A stretch of DNA of 64,000 nucleotides. Source: Penium margaritaceum (lineage: Eukaryota; Streptophyta; Zygnematophyceae; Desmidiales; Peniaceae). Positions 11,020 to 23,726 of the stretch are shown piece after piece (position 1 is the stretch's first letter; each line of letters starts with the position of its first letter). Below the pieces are notes generated by a model. The model was given only the letters and a program-made list of their open reading frames with translations. It had not been told where the DNA came from and ran no database searches. Where the stretch lies: positions 432,415 to 496,414 of the forward strand of contig SZWC01000031.1 in the NCBI GenBank assembly GCA_023375785.1, read 5' to 3'. The position numbers and the translations under genes are program-made.

Positions 11020-14000
11020 TTTGGTACCACGGCCAAGGTTTGCAAGTTTTAGCCAGCATATGCCGTTAGTTTGAGAGTGACAGATTAGGATCAAACCTTA
11101 ACCAAATGTTACCCTTTACCACAGGATGTACAGGTTTGCAAGACAATCTTTCCAACGAGTTCAAGATCACGAAGAGCCAATGGTCGCATTCAGAGTTATG
11201 TTTGAAATGAGGTCAGCCAGGACAATACTGTTCTCTATGAGTAAGACTGTGGCCTTGTGATGACCACAACTCCCTCGTTTCTTTGTCAAATTTGAAAAGT
11301 GACACATGCAAACTATAGTTTTTCCCCAAGCTTTCCATTTCTGAAAAAAATGGTTTCATTCCATTGATTCGTTTTGGAGACACGTCGTTTACAAGCTGGC
11401 TGATCTGAGTTTGAGTAGGAGCAAGAGCATACCCTAGTTTCAAGAGGGCATATCTTTCAAAATCCCCTGTTCATGACCCTCTTTTATGGGTTGATCCAAA
11501 AGGTTTCCAGCTGATTTGTTTTGTGTGGTGGGAGCAAGTTTTCCAAATTCCTAGTTTGCTGGCATCTATAGTCCATTTTATGTTTGACAGATTTCTGGCA
11601 GAAGCATAAGCAGAAGTAGGAGTAGCGCCACCACCTAAGGGTAGCGCTTAGCATGATGAAAGCTCAAAATGTCAGCAACATGCGTTGTAATAACAGCCCA
11701 GCCTTTGGAGACGCTAGAGGGACGTGCTGAATTCACGTTTTGGACGATCCGTATCTGCCCTTTTTTTGGAGAAGAGGGGCGTGTGGGAGGTGGTGAGTGG
11801 CAACGAGTCAGCTCCAAATCCGCAAGCAGTAAGTATCAGTGTACCACAGGTGGTGGCAAGGATAGCACCGGAGAAGGGTGCAGCTGATGCAAGTTCATTT
11901 GCAGCCATATTAGTGGCGTATGAGGAGTGGAAGAAGAAGGACAGGCAGGCCTATAGGTTGCTTTTCAATACCATCTCCAACCCGCATCTCCAGTATGTGA
12001 GTGACAAGGCAATTGCAAAGGAGGGATGGGACACTCAGTGCAAGAAGTACGAGAGCAAGGACTTTGCATTCCTCATTATCTTGGAGGAAAAGATGTTAGC
12101 GCTAAAAACGTAGGGTGATGAAAGGATTGAGGCATGCCTGGATAAGGCAAAGGAGCTCGGAAAGCAGCTTGGAGCGACCGTCAATCCTGTGAAAGAGACG
12201 CGCTTCATCCTCCTCATGCTGAGGGGACTCCCAACTAGCTATGACACGGTACGAGAGACACTGGAATTCTAGCCAAATCTCAACCTCAACTTCATGTGTA
12301 CACACATGGTGGAGGTTGAATTGCATCCCAATAAAGGAAAGTGCAATGGTGGTGGTAGCAATAAAGCAACTTTTGTGGCCACGAGCTCACGCAAGTAGTA
12401 GCAGTAGTAGCAGTCAAGGTAGCAGAGAGGCAAGAAAAAAGCCAAGTGCCACTACTTCTAGAAATAGGGGCACTACATGAAAGAGTTCTTCAAGTTCAAG
12501 AGATAGCAAAAGGAGCAACAATAGTAACAAAGCACCAGTCTCCATAACAGCAGTAGCAACAGTCATAACAGCGTCAGCAGCAGCAACTGAACTAAACCGG
12601 CGTTCGTCAGTGTGGCAACATGATCGTGGCCAAGGAGGTACGCGACCGCCTTTTCACGGCAAAATCAGACATGTCACAGATGGAGAAGGCAGACCTGGTG
12701 TCGTACAAATACTGTGGATGCACCAAGAGCATGACACACCTGAAGGAGTCATTTAAGTAGCTACTCTCTATTTCTCCCTGAATGATTGCTTTGGGCGATG
12801 ATCAGATGATGTATGATGAGGGGATGAGAATTGTGGAGATGTGGTTGGAGACCCTGCGTGGCATGGAAGTGGGAGTGTTCCACGGCATGCTGTATGTACC
12901 TGATGGTGCGTTCAACCTTCTTTCACTCTCCTCTGTAACTAACACAGGACTACGTGTTGTCTTCAACAAAATCTATGGCTACATCTTTGACAAGGAAACG
13001 GGAGACAAGCTCGCCAGGTCAGTAAAGGAAGGCAACATGTACCGCTTGTACCGGGAAACCAAGACACCGCATGAGCACAGTCTTGCGACAATGGTGCAGG
13101 AAACACATGGAAAGATCTGGCATGCGTGTTACGGCCACGTTGGCATGCGCGCATTGGAGCAGCTTCAAGCAAAGTAGATGGTGCGTGACTTGCCCACAAT
13201 CTCCAATTTTGAGCAGTAGTTTTGCATCGGCTGTTTGGAGAGGAAGCAGTACCGCAAGGCATTCTCTAGAGCGTGAGAGCGTGCTGAGGAGGTGCTAGAG
13301 CTAGTCCAAACAGATTTTTGTGGGCCCATACATACCCACAACTTTGGAGGCTCTAGGAACTTCCTAACGTTTATGGATGATTTCAGTCGTTACACAGCTA
13401 TGTACTTCCTTGCTTCCAAGGACCGGTGCTTCAACAAGTTCAAGCCGTTCAAGGCCATAGTGGAGAACCAGACTGGCAAGAAGATCAAGGCACTGCACAG
13501 CAACGGTGATGGAGAGTACCGGATCAAGGAGTTCCAAAACTACCTCGTAGCACCTGGCATCAAATCAGCACACCGTGCCATACTCACCACAACATAATTG
13601 TGTAGCCATACGCGCCAACTAAACAATTGTGGAGTCGGCGCGCTCCATGTTGCACGTGGTCTGGCTGACGTACGACTTCTGGACCAAAGCAGTTAGCACT
13701 GCAATCTACATCAAGAATTGCTTTCAAACAAAGGCATGGTTCGGCAAGAAGCTGAGTATGGGTCATCTTTGCGCGTTAGGCAGCTTGGCACACATGCACG
13801 TGCCCGAGGAGAAGCGGTGGAAATCCGACGTAAAGAGTGCATAGACGCTAATCATAGGCTATGACGTCACCAGCAAGGCATATTGCCTGTATGAAAGGGA
13901 TACTGGCCACGTCATCATTTCCAGGGATGTCGTCTTCTATGAAGGTAACGTCATATGCACCATCATTTGTGAAGAAACAGCAGAACCAGCAGATGACGAT

Positions 14001-15254
14001 GTAGTGGGAGCAAAAGTATTTCCTGACTCAGTCTCTCCTGATCCTTCCTCCATTATGACAGTGGGAGGATCAGTCTTCTCTCTCATGTCTGATGCAGCAA
14101 ACATAGCAACCCCCTTCACAAAAGCAGAGGAAGGAGATGCAAGACCACCGGCAGTAGTAGTTGTACCAGCACAACCGAGCTTGCTGCTCGCTAATGCTCT
14201 AGCACCAGGTCGTAGGTACCCTTTTTGGGTGCGCTACAAGCCTGGTGAGTGAGGCCATTTTAGGATGCTGCAGAAACCAGAACAGATGAAGGTCGTAGTT
14301 GTAGCAGATTTAGATGAACCAAAGTCATACAAGGAAGCCATAGCTGCACCAGACGTAATAGATTTGGCGCGAGCTATGGAGTAGAAAATGAAGTCAAATC
14401 TGGACAACGGCACGTGGAAGCTGACTGAGCGTCAACCTAGGTACAAGGTGATCAAGTGCAAATGGGTGTTCAAGAGGAAACAGGTAGCAGATGGCAACCT
14501 GGAAAAACATAAGGTGAGGCTGGTCGCCAAGGGCCACTCGCAGCAAGAGAGCATCAACTACACAAAAACCTTTTCCCCTATTGCAAAGTTTGCCTCTGTG
14601 CGCACGCTCCTCTCTTATGCAGCAGCTGAGGACTTTGAGATTCACCACATGGATGTCAAGGCGACATTCCTCAATTCTGAGTAGGAGGAGAAGATCTACA
14701 TGGAGCAGCTGGAGGGGTTCCTCATGGATGGCTAAGAACACCTTGTTGGTAAGCTACAGAAGTCACTATACAACCTCAAACAAGCAACCCATGCTTGGAA
14801 CCAGAAGTTGGATACGACGCTCTAGTGCATGGAGCTCGAGCGCATCAAATGTGACTCCAGGGTCTATTCTTGGCAACATGGACATGAGATCCTTATAATC
14901 ATTGTCTATGTGGATCACATGCTCCTCCATTCCAACAGCATGCCTGCACTTCAAGAGTTCAAGAGGCCATGCAGGAGCGCATTTAGATGTTTGATCTCAG
15001 AGAGGCGTCATACTTGGTATCTAGATCACAGTTGATCGCAAATCATGCTCTCTCTTGCTGTAGCTCATTTGCTACATCAAGGAAGTCTTGTAGTGGTTCG
15101 ACATGGCAGGGGGTAGACCCATTGGCACGCTGCTAGAGACTTGACAGTGTTTTGTGAGCTTCAGTGGAGAAGCGCATGCACCTGAGTGGCAGAAGTACCA
15201 AAGCGCAATCGGTGGTCTAATTTACCCGATGATGGCGACCAAGACGTCTCATTT

Positions 15255-15838
15255 ACCAGATGTCAATCAGACGTCTGAGGTCGATCCAACAATCGGATCG
15301 AGAGATATGAATTTTGGAAATTTCCAAAGTAATGGACTGCTGATGTCTGGGTGATCACGGCTGACGGCTCCAAGCCTTAGCCTGAGAAAAGAAAAAGACA
15401 AGAGGTCCAGGGTCATGTCCTGATGAGAGAAATATCCAAAAAGGTCCTTGGTCTTAGGATTGCCTTGTCATAGTGTGCCGACTAGGATAAAGGTACCTCT
15501 CCTTAACGTTTAGGTGAGGTGAGATCTTTGTGTGCTAGACATGGACAAATGGAAATTCTCCATGGGACCGTGGGTTATGTGACCACTAGGAGTGAGCCAT
15601 GAGAGCAGTCTCTAGCTTTCTAGGTTGTGTGTGAATGGTTGGCCTTGTGAGAGATTGTGTGAGATTGTAGACTGTAGTGTGAGAGCCTTAGCCTACATGG
15701 CCAAGTGGTGTAGCTTGTGAGAGGGCTAACGTGTTCAGGCTCTAGTGATTCAACAACCATTCTTCACCACAACTGATGCCCTTTTAGTCCCAAATGCTCC
15801 CTGCTCCAACGCTTCCTCTTTCCTCCAGATCCAATATT
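15255..15838 (+). repeat. Family B 3' LTR sequence (B3)
   Basis: Family B LTR from the block TCGGATCGAGAGATATGAA through TGATGAGAGAAATATCC to an end near CCAGATCCAATA. The normal LTR start is not present next to it; RNase H sequence joins it directly. Confidence 0.8.
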
Positions 15839-15840
15839 GC

Positions 15841-17290
15841 TTACGGATTTGGAGCTGACTCGTCGCCGCTCACCACCTCCCACAAGCCCCTCTCCTCCAA
15901 AAGGAGGTGAGAACAGATCTTCCAAAACGTGATGTTGGCACGTCCCTCCCGTCTCTCCAAAACGTGGGCTGCTGTTACCACGCCTGCTGCTGCCATTTTG
16001 AGCTTTGGTGATGCCCACTGCTGCCCTTTGAGGGCGATGCTACCCTTGCTTTTGCTACTGCTCCTCCCAGAAATCTGTGTAACAGAAAATAAACTATAGA
16101 TACCACCAAACTAGGAAAATGGAAAAACTGAGTCCACCACTAGAAAGTTTAACTTGAAAACTGTCACATCACCCCATAAACTAGGATCATCAACAGCCCA
16201 TTTTCAAAGATATGCTCTCTTGAAAACAAGGTATGCTTCTGCTCCTACTCCTGAACATACTAGCCAGCTTGTAAACGAGTTTATCCCAAACAAATTGATG
16301 GAAGGCAAACGTTTTCTCTCCAATGGAAAGCCAAGAAAATTAGTCTAATTTGCATGCACCACTTTTTAATTTGACAAAGATGAAAGAGAGTTATGATCAT
16401 CACAAGGCAATAGTCTTACACATAGAGAAGATTGTAGCCCTCACCGACCTTGTTTTCTGCAAAGCTCTCCATTCGATTGTTTGATCTTTGCATCTTTGGA
16501 CTCCCATGAGAGCTTGTCTAGCGAACTTGAAAATCCTGTGGTGGATTGTCGAATTTGGTCCATGTTTGACCATAACTCGTCATTCTTAAACTGACGGCGC
16601 ACGCAGGTGAAAAATGGCAGAACTTGCCCCTGAAACCAAATGTTGGTTATAGAGGAGAGAGGGAGTCTTGGAGCAGCGAGCATGTGGGACTGAAAACGCA
16701 TCATTTTGTGCTGAAGAATTGTTGTTAAATCACTCAAAACAATGGAGTACGTATAGAGCTAGAACTTGGGCAAGTTAGCCCTGTCACAAGCCACACCACA
16801 TAGCCATGGAGGCTAAGGCTCACAAACTAGATTCCATAATCTCACAAATGAGAGGAAATCACCTTGCAATCAGGTTGATCACTCATACACAACCTACAGA
16901 GCTAGAAGATGTTATCATGGCACACTCCCAATCGTAAGATCCTTGCACACAAGGATTTTACCTCACCTAAAATCAAGGAAAGGTACCTTTTTCCTAGTCA
17001 ACACAATCTGACAAGGTTATCCTAATACCAAGGACCGTTTCAGATATTTCTCCCATCATGTCTTGACCATGGACCTCTTGCCTTTTTCTTTTCTCAAGGA
17101 AAAGCATGGAACCGTTGCCCATAGTCACATATAGATTGACGGTCCATGATCCCACAAACTTTGAGAATTTATCTCTCAATCTTACTGTTGGATCAGGATG
17201 AAACGTGGACAATAGACTATTCGTCACCTGAACTTTTGTATGGTGAAGTTGGATTAACTAACAGAGCTGACATCTGATGGATTTCGTACA
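15841..17290 (-). mobile_element. Family B fragment B4: Gag start, leader and 5' LTR (minus strand)
   Basis: Read right to left: family B LTR (about 17290-16641), a degraded primer-site region, leader (about 16630-16020) and the start of Gag (about 16015-15843). Minus-strand translation gives MGITKAQNGSSRRGN, matching the SITKAQNGSSRHGN seen at the B1 Gag start. Its left end joins the 3' LTR of B3 near 15840. Only the 5' portion of an element is present; it is a relic. Confidence 0.85.
16641..17290 (-). repeat. Family B LTR (B4, minus strand)
   Basis: Starts at TGTTGGTTATAGAGG on the plus strand (the LTR right end in inverse orientation) and runs to about 17290, where another minus-strand LTR piece begins. 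The LTR's own left end is not reached. Confidence 0.82.
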
Positions 17291-18278
17291 GAGCTAGAGC
17301 TTGGGCAAGTCAGCCCTCACACAAGCCACACCACTTAGCCATGGAGGCTAAGGCTCACAAACTAGAGTCCATAATCTCACACAAGAGAGGAAATCAGCCT
17401 AGTTATCAGTTTTACCGCTCAGACATAACCCACAATGCCATGTAGAAATGCCATGTGTCCATGGCTAGCACACAAGGATCTCACTTCACCTAAAAAGTAA
17501 GGAGAGACACCTTTTTCCTAGTCAGTACACTGTAACATGGCAACCCAATAATCTAGGAACTTTTTGGATATTTCTCCCATCAGGTCTTGACCCTGGACCT
17601 CATGTCTTTTTCTTTTCCCAGGCTAAGGCATGGAGTTGTGGCCCATGGTCCTAGATTCTTGGGTTGCCTAGTTAGACTGGGCAGTCGGGGAGAAATGGAG
17701 GCTAAGGCTCCTACACTAGAGCCCACAATCTCACACAGGAGACGAAATCGACCTAGCAATTAGGCTGATCACACACACACACACACACACACAACCTAGA
17801 CAGATAGAAAATGATGTCATGGAACACTCCTAGTGCTCACATAACCCAGAATCCCATGGAGAATCGCAATGTGGCCATGGCTAGAACATTAGGATCTCAC
17901 CTAACCTAAAATGTAAGGAGAGGTACATTTTTCCTTGTCAGCACTTTGACAAGGCAACCCAAGAGTCTAGGACCTTTTTGGGTATTTTTCCGATGAGGTC
18001 TTGACCATGGACCGCTCCCATTTTTCTTTTCTCAGGATAAGGCATGGAGCCCTAACCCATGGTCATCTAGACACCGGTGGTCGAAGACCTCGGAAATTCT
18101 GAAAATTCATGTATCTGAATCCGACCATTGGATCGGCCTGAATCTTCGACCGTAGACATTTTGCCACCTGATATTTCCAATGATGAAGTTGAATTGACCA
18201 TTGGAGCAGGAATCTGATAGTTTCCTGGAACTTGCTTATGTGGACCTGAAACGGAGCCAGATGGCCCAATTTCCAACA
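17291..18278 (-). repeat. Two further family B LTR pieces in a row (minus strand)
   Basis: A second piece (about 17291-17646) and a third (about 17690-18278) of the same LTR, both inverted. The third ends in the proper TTTCCAACA. Between them sits a short patch (17647-17669) in the opposite orientation. An (AC)n run lies in the third piece. Confidence 0.82.
17770..17793. repeat. (AC)n microsatellite inside an LTR
   Basis: About eleven or twelve AC units where sister LTRs have a short CACTCACACAC-like segment. It looks like local slippage expansion within the old LTR. Confidence 0.9.
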
Positions 18279-21200
18279 ATGGAAATTTGGAAATTGGGCC
18301 ATCCGGCTCAATTTCAGGTCCACAAGAGCAGGTTCCAGGAAACTACCAGATGCTAACTCCGACCAAACAACGGACCTTATCATTGGAAAGATCAAGTAGC
18401 AAAATGTCTACGGTCCAAGTTTTAGGCGAATCCAACGGTCTGATTTAGAGATATAACATTCGGAAATTTTGGGGTCATCGACCTCCAGTGTCTGTCGACC
18501 ATGGGCGACTACATCCCACTGTCACTTTGAGCCAGCACAGGCTCTCACTTTGAGAGTGACGAGTTAGGGTCAAAGGTTGACCAAATTTGACGATCCACCA
18601 CTAGATCTTCAAGTTCGTAAGACAAGCTTTTCAACAAGCTACGATACGTTGCGACAGACGCTTGAATGCCAGCCGACTCTCGACCTTGACTTTATTTGCA
18701 TGTCCCTGGTGTAGTTAGAATTGTGTCAAAATGCAGCAAAGCGTAATGGTGGCAGGAGCAATGAAGCAGAATTTGTCGCCATGGGCTCACGCAACAAGTA
18801 GTAGTAGCAGTCTTGCAGCAAAGAGACAAAAAGAAAGGGAACTGCCACTACTGCCAGAAAGAGGGACGCTACAAGAAAGAGTGCTTCAAGTCTAAGAGGG
18901 ACAAGAAGGAGCAGTAGTAGCAATCATTCCAGCAGCAGTAAAAGTAGCAGCCTCCACAAAAGGAGCAGCGGCAATCACAAAAGCGTCAGCATCAGCAGCA
19001 GAAAAACCGGACTTACATGCGCCATTTTGGCAACATGAACGTGGCCAAGGAGGTGCGCGACCGCCTCTTCATGGGGAAGTCAGAGATGTCGTAGGTGAAA
19101 AAGGCGGACCTCGTATGGTACACAGGGTGCACCAAGAGTCTGACGCAGCACAAGGAGTGGTTCCTACACTTCCTGTCCATTCCCCCTCACCCTATTGCTT
19201 TGGGTGATGATCGGGTGGTGTATGCTGAGGGGATTGGGATTGTCGAGATGTGGTTGGAGACCCCGCGTGGTATTGAAGTGAGAGTGTTCCATGGCGTGCT
19301 GTATGTGCCTGATGCTGCGCTGAACCTTCTTTCATTCTCATCTCTCACTAACACATGAGTGCGTGTTGTCTTTGATGATGACTATGGCTACATCCTCGAC
19401 AAGGAAACATGAGAGGAGCTGGCCAGGTTGGTGAAGGAAGGTGACATGTACCGCCTGCTGGGGGCAACCAACATCCCGCATGTGCAGAGTCTTGCAACAG
19501 TGGTGCAGGCAACAGATGGGAGGATCTGGCATGCGCGCTATGGCCATATGAGCATGCGCGCCTTCTAGCAGCTTCAAACGAAGCAGATGGTGCGTGCCTT
19601 GCCCACCAGGTCCAACTTTGAGCAGCAGTTGTGCATCGGCTGTTTGGAGGGGAAGCAGCATTGCAAGGCATTTTCTGGACCAGGGGAACGCGCGAAGGAG
19701 GTGCTTGAACTAGTCCACACAGACTTGTGTGGACCGATGTAGGCCCATAGCTTTGGAGGCCCTAGGTATTCTCTCACCTTCATTGATGATTTCATCCGTT
19801 ACACTGCCGTGTACTTCCTTGCATCCAAGGATGGGTGTTTTGATAGGTTCAAGGAGTTTAAGACAATGGTGGACAGCCAAACTGGTAAGAAAATAAAGGC
19901 GTTGCGCAACGACCGCGATGGCAAGTAGCTGAGCAAGGACGTTCAGGACCACCTCGCAACAGCTTCCATCAAGGCGTAGCGGACCGCGCCATACTCGCTG
20001 TAGAAGAATGGCATAGCAGAATGCGCCAACCACACCATTGTTCAGTCAGCGCGCTCCATGCTGCACGCGGCTGGACTCACCTACGACTTATGGGTTGAAG
20101 TAGTGAGCACGCCAGTGTACATCAAGAATCGGAATCCAACCAAGGTGCTAGAGCAGATGACACCGTACAAGGTGTGGTTCGGCAAGTAGCTGAGAGTGGG
20201 TCATATGCGTGCATTTGGCAACCTGGCGCACATGCATGTGCCCAAGGAGAAGCGGTAGAAGTGGTATGCGAAGAGTTCACAGATGCTGATGATCGGCTCT
20301 AACGTGGCAAGCAAGTTCTACCACCTCTACGAGAGGGATACAGGCCACGTCATCATCTCCAGGGATGTCGTCTTCAACGATAGTAACGTAATTGGCACCA
20401 GCATTATCTACAAAGAGGCACCACAACTAACAGCTCACGAGGTAGCGGAGCAGATATCATTCTTAACCCAGTCTCTCCTCACCCTTCTTCTCCTGTGACA
20501 GTAGAAGCACTCCACTCTCCCATGTTTGATGCACCAGATACAACAGCCTCATCAGCAAAAGCACAGGGAGAAGATGCACTACTACCAGCAGCAGCAGTTG
20601 TGCTAGCAGCACCGCGCCAGCCACCGTTAATGCTCCAGGAATAGGTCGGAGGTACCCTCTGAAGGTGCCCTATAAGCTTGGTGAACGAGGTCCTCTCTAG
20701 ATGCTGCAGACACAAGAACAGATAAACGTCGTAGTCGTAGTAGACTCTGATGAGCTGATGTCATACAAGGAGGCCATGGTCGTACCAGAAGCAGCAGATA
20801 GGGCACAAGGGGTGAAGCAAGAGATAGGGTCGCACCTGGACAATGGCACTTGGGAGGTGATTGAGCGTCCACATTGTTGGAAGGTGATCATGTGCAAGTG
20901 GGTGTTAAAAAAGAAGCGGTGAGCAGATGGTAATGTGGAAAAGTACAAGGCAAGGCTGGTCACCAACGGCTACTCGCACCAGGAGGGCACCAACGTTTGC
21001 CCCTATTGCAAAATTTGCCTCCCTATGCACGCTCCTCTCTCATGTAGCAGTTGAGGACTTTGAGACTCACCACATGGATATCAATACGGCATTCTTGAAT
21101 GGTGACTTGGAGGAGGAAATGTTATTGGAGCAGCCGGAGGGACTCGTCATGGATGGCCAGGAGCACCTGGTTTGCAAGCTACCGAAGTAGTTGTACGGCC

Positions 21201-22506
21201 TCAAGCAAGCGTCACGTGCAACAAAAACTTGGATGCAATGATGTAGTGCATGGGGTTTGAGCGTAGCGAGTGTACTACAGCGTGTATCGCTCGCAGCATG
21301 GGCATAAGATCCTCATAATCATTGTCTATATGGATGACATACTCCTTTCCAACAACATGTCTGCACTATAGGAGTTCATGGAGGCCATGCAGGAGTGCTT
21401 CGAGATGTCTGATCTCGGAAAAGCGTCATACTTCCTCGGTATCCAGATCACGCGTGACCGCAAATCGCGCTCTCCTGCTACAACAAAGATGCTATGTCAA
21501 GAATGTCTTGCAGTGGTTCGGCATGGCAGAGGCCAAACCCATCAGCACGCCGCTGGAGATACAACAGTACCTCGTGAGCTTCAGTGGAGAAGTGGATGCA
21601 GCAAAGCGGCAAAAGAACCATAATGATGTCGGCAGTCTCATGCACCTGATGGTGGTAACCACGCCAGACCTTGCACAGGTTGTGAGCGGTGTAAGCCAGC
21701 ACATTGCTTATCCCGTACCTGAGCATCAAAAGGCACTGAAGCGGATCTTCCGCTATCTTGCTCGAACCATTAACATCGGCATCACCTACAACGGGAATGA
21801 CAACAACATCATTGACTACATACACATAGATTGGGCTTCAAACCCGAGGACCGCAAGTCCATCTGTGGAAATATGTTCCTCATGAATGGCGGGACCATCA
21901 GCTGGTGCAGCAAGCGCCAGGTGGTTGTGGCCACCTCAAGCACATACGCCGAGTATGTGACTCTTAGCTTTGGAGCCAAGGAAGTAATTTGGTTTCAATG
22001 TCGCATGGCAGAGATGAGTGGGAGTGCGAGAGTTCCAGTTCCTATGCGCGTTGACATCCAGAGCGCAATCGTACTCGCCAAGAATCCCGAGCACCTTGCA
22101 CGTACCAAGCACATTGACATTGCATAATATTTCATTGGGTACATGGTGTAGGAGGGTGCTATTAAGCTAGAATTGACTCCAACCAGCAAACAGGTTGCTG
22201 ATTTCTATACCAAGCTTGTGACCCTTGAGAAGCACCAGTTCTCTATGAGGGCATGTGGACTCAGCCCACTCCGACTGCGGCAAAGTGGGAGATTGTTGGA
22301 AAGTGGGCTCCGGCTTAGTTTGAGGTCCACAGGAACATTCTGGTAGTTCTAAAAAACTACCAGATGCCTCTTCAATTGAAAGTGCGACTTTACCATTTCA
22401 AAGATCAGAAGGCAAAACATCTACGGTCCAAGTTTCTGGCAAATCTAGTGGTCGGATTGAGATATATGAATCTTCGGAATTTCCGGGGTCATCGACCGCA
22501 CGTGTC
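18279..22506 (+). mobile_element. Family B Ty1/copia element B5
   Basis: Parts in order: left part of a B LTR (about 18279-18518), a short leader piece (to about 18638), part of Gag with its zinc-knuckle region (about 18640-19000), protease (about 19040-19350), integrase (about 19500-20200), RT (about 20800-21480), RNase H (about 21520-22270), polypurine tract and the left part of a 3' LTR (22294-22506). Recognisable pieces: GCTKSLTQHKEWF, FHGVLYVPDAALNLLSFSSL, RT HHMDINTAFLNGDLEEEM, RNase H FMRYLART-like region and SSTYAEYVTLSFGAKEV. It has about ten or more breaks. It faces the minus-strand LTR on its left head to head, forming a palindrome. Confidence 0.9.
22278..22293 (+). promoter_or_regulatory. 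Polypurine tract of B5
   Basis: GCGGCAAAGTGGGAGAT directly before TGTTGGAAAG, the best-preserved plus-strand copy of the family B tract. Confidence 0.88.
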
Positions 22507-22550
22507 AGGGCCATCCGACTCAGTTTAAAGTCCGAAAGAGCAGAGGGTGT
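22294..22550 (+). repeat. Family B LTR left-end pieces (plus strand)
   Basis: The left part of the B5 3' LTR (22294 to about 22506) is followed by a second short copy of the LTR start (GGCCATCCGACTCAG, about 22506-22545). Minus-strand LTR sequence begins directly after. Confidence 0.75.
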
Positions 22551-22745
22551 GATGACTCCAGAAATCCCATAAATTCATATCTTTCAATGGAACCGTTGGA
22601 TTTTCCTGAAACTCAGATCGTATACATTTGCCACCTCATTTTTCCAATGGTGAAGTAAGATTTTCAATCACAGCGAGAATGTAGTGGTTTCGTAGAACAT
22701 GCTCTTTTGGACTTGAAACTGAGCCGGATGACCCAATTTCCCACA
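22551..22745 (-). repeat. Family B LTR piece (minus strand)
   Basis: The left end of an LTR in inverse orientation, ending CCCAATTTCCCACA at 22745 next to a minus-strand polypurine tract. It is the outer LTR of the tandem pair that follows. Confidence 0.82.
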
Positions 22746-22988
22746 ATCTCCCACTTTGCCGTAGACAGAGTGGGATGATTCAACATTCCCTCATGCAGAA
22801 CTGCTGCTTCTCATGGGTCATTGGCTTGGTAAACAAATGAGTTACCTGTTTGCTAGTTGGGGTGAATTCCAACTTCATAGCTCCCTCTTGCACCATGTGC
22901 CTGATGAAATGATATGAAATGTCAATGTGCTTGGTGCATGCATGGTCCTAAGGATTCTTGGTGAGTGCGATTGCGTTTTGATACCAGG
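22746..22988 (-). mobile_element. Residual interior of a family B element: RNase H end and primer site
   Basis: Minus-strand polypurine tract and RNase H C-terminal coding (about 22746-22970) run into a primer-site remnant TTTTGATACCA at about 22976-22986. Only the two extremes of an element interior remain between two LTRs. This is a typical product of recombination inside a tandem LTR-element array. Confidence 0.8.
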
Positions 22989-23726
22989 GGTTGGAACTGG
23001 AGGAGAGAGCGAGCCTTAGAGCTGCAAGCATGCGGTCATGAAAGGGTATCACTTGTGCTGAAGAATGGTTTTTGAATCACTCAAAATGATGGAGTACACA
23101 TAGTTATAGAGCTTGGGCAAGTCAGCCCTCTCACAAGCCACAACACTTAGTCATGGAGGGTAAGGCTCATACATTAGAGTACACAATCTCACACAAGAGA
23201 GGAAATCAGCCTAGCAATCAGGCTCACTACTCAGACACAACCTAGAGACCTAGAAAATGCCCTCATGGCACACTCCTAGTACTCATACAATCCACAATCC
23301 CATGGATCATCGCCATGTGTCCATGGCTAGTACAAAAGGATCTCACCTCACCTAAAAAACAAGGAGAGGTACCTTTTTCCTAGTCAGCACAGTCAGACAA
23401 GGCAACCCAAGAATGTAGGACCTTTTTGGATATTTCTCCCATCAGGTCTTGTCCCTAGAACTCTTGCCTTTTTGTTTTCTCAGGCTAAGGCATGGAGTCC
23501 TCGCCCATGGTCGCCCAAATACCGGCAATCGATGACCCCAAAAATTCTGAAAATTCATATCTCTCAATTCGACCGCTGGATTTGCTTAAAACTTGGACCG
23601 TAGACATTTTGCCACTTGATCTTTCCAATGATGAAGTGGGATTCTTTATCAGAATAGGAATCTGGTAGTTTCGTGGAACCTACTCGCGTGGATCTGAAAC
23701 TAAGCGGGATGGCCCAATTTCCAGCA
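22989..23726 (-). repeat. Family B LTR shared by two tandem elements (minus strand)
   Basis: A complete LTR of about 738 bp. Its left edge adjoins a primer site, so it is the 5' LTR of the residual element at 22.75-22.99 kb. Its right edge adjoins a polypurine tract and RNase H, so it is also the 3' LTR of B6. Confidence 0.87.

Larger units (their letters stand above)
10731..15838 (+). mobile_element. Family B Ty1/copia element B3
   Basis: Parts in order: short internally rearranged 5' LTR (10731-11019), leader, Gag (about 11669-12560), protease (about 12690-13000), integrase (about 13080-13800), RT (about 14390-15050), the beginning of RNase H, and 3' LTR sequence (about 15255-15838). Signature pieces: Gag YVSDKAIAKEGWD, protease-region RGMEVGVFHGMLYVPDGAFN, integrase VQTDFCGPIHT and FMDDFSRYTAMYFLAS, RT KCKWVFKRK and HHMDVKATFLNS. 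The body has more than ten breaks and looks about as old as B1. It meets minus-strand B2 on the left and minus-strand B4 on the right. Confidence 0.9.

Noticed and set aside
17770-17793. (AC)n run as a regulatory or Z-DNA element
   Set aside because: Sister LTRs have only a short version at this place. Slippage in a dead LTR explains it.
18726-18923. Second leucine-rich, signal-peptide-like frame
   Set aside because: The same artefact over the glutamine-rich Gag part of B5.
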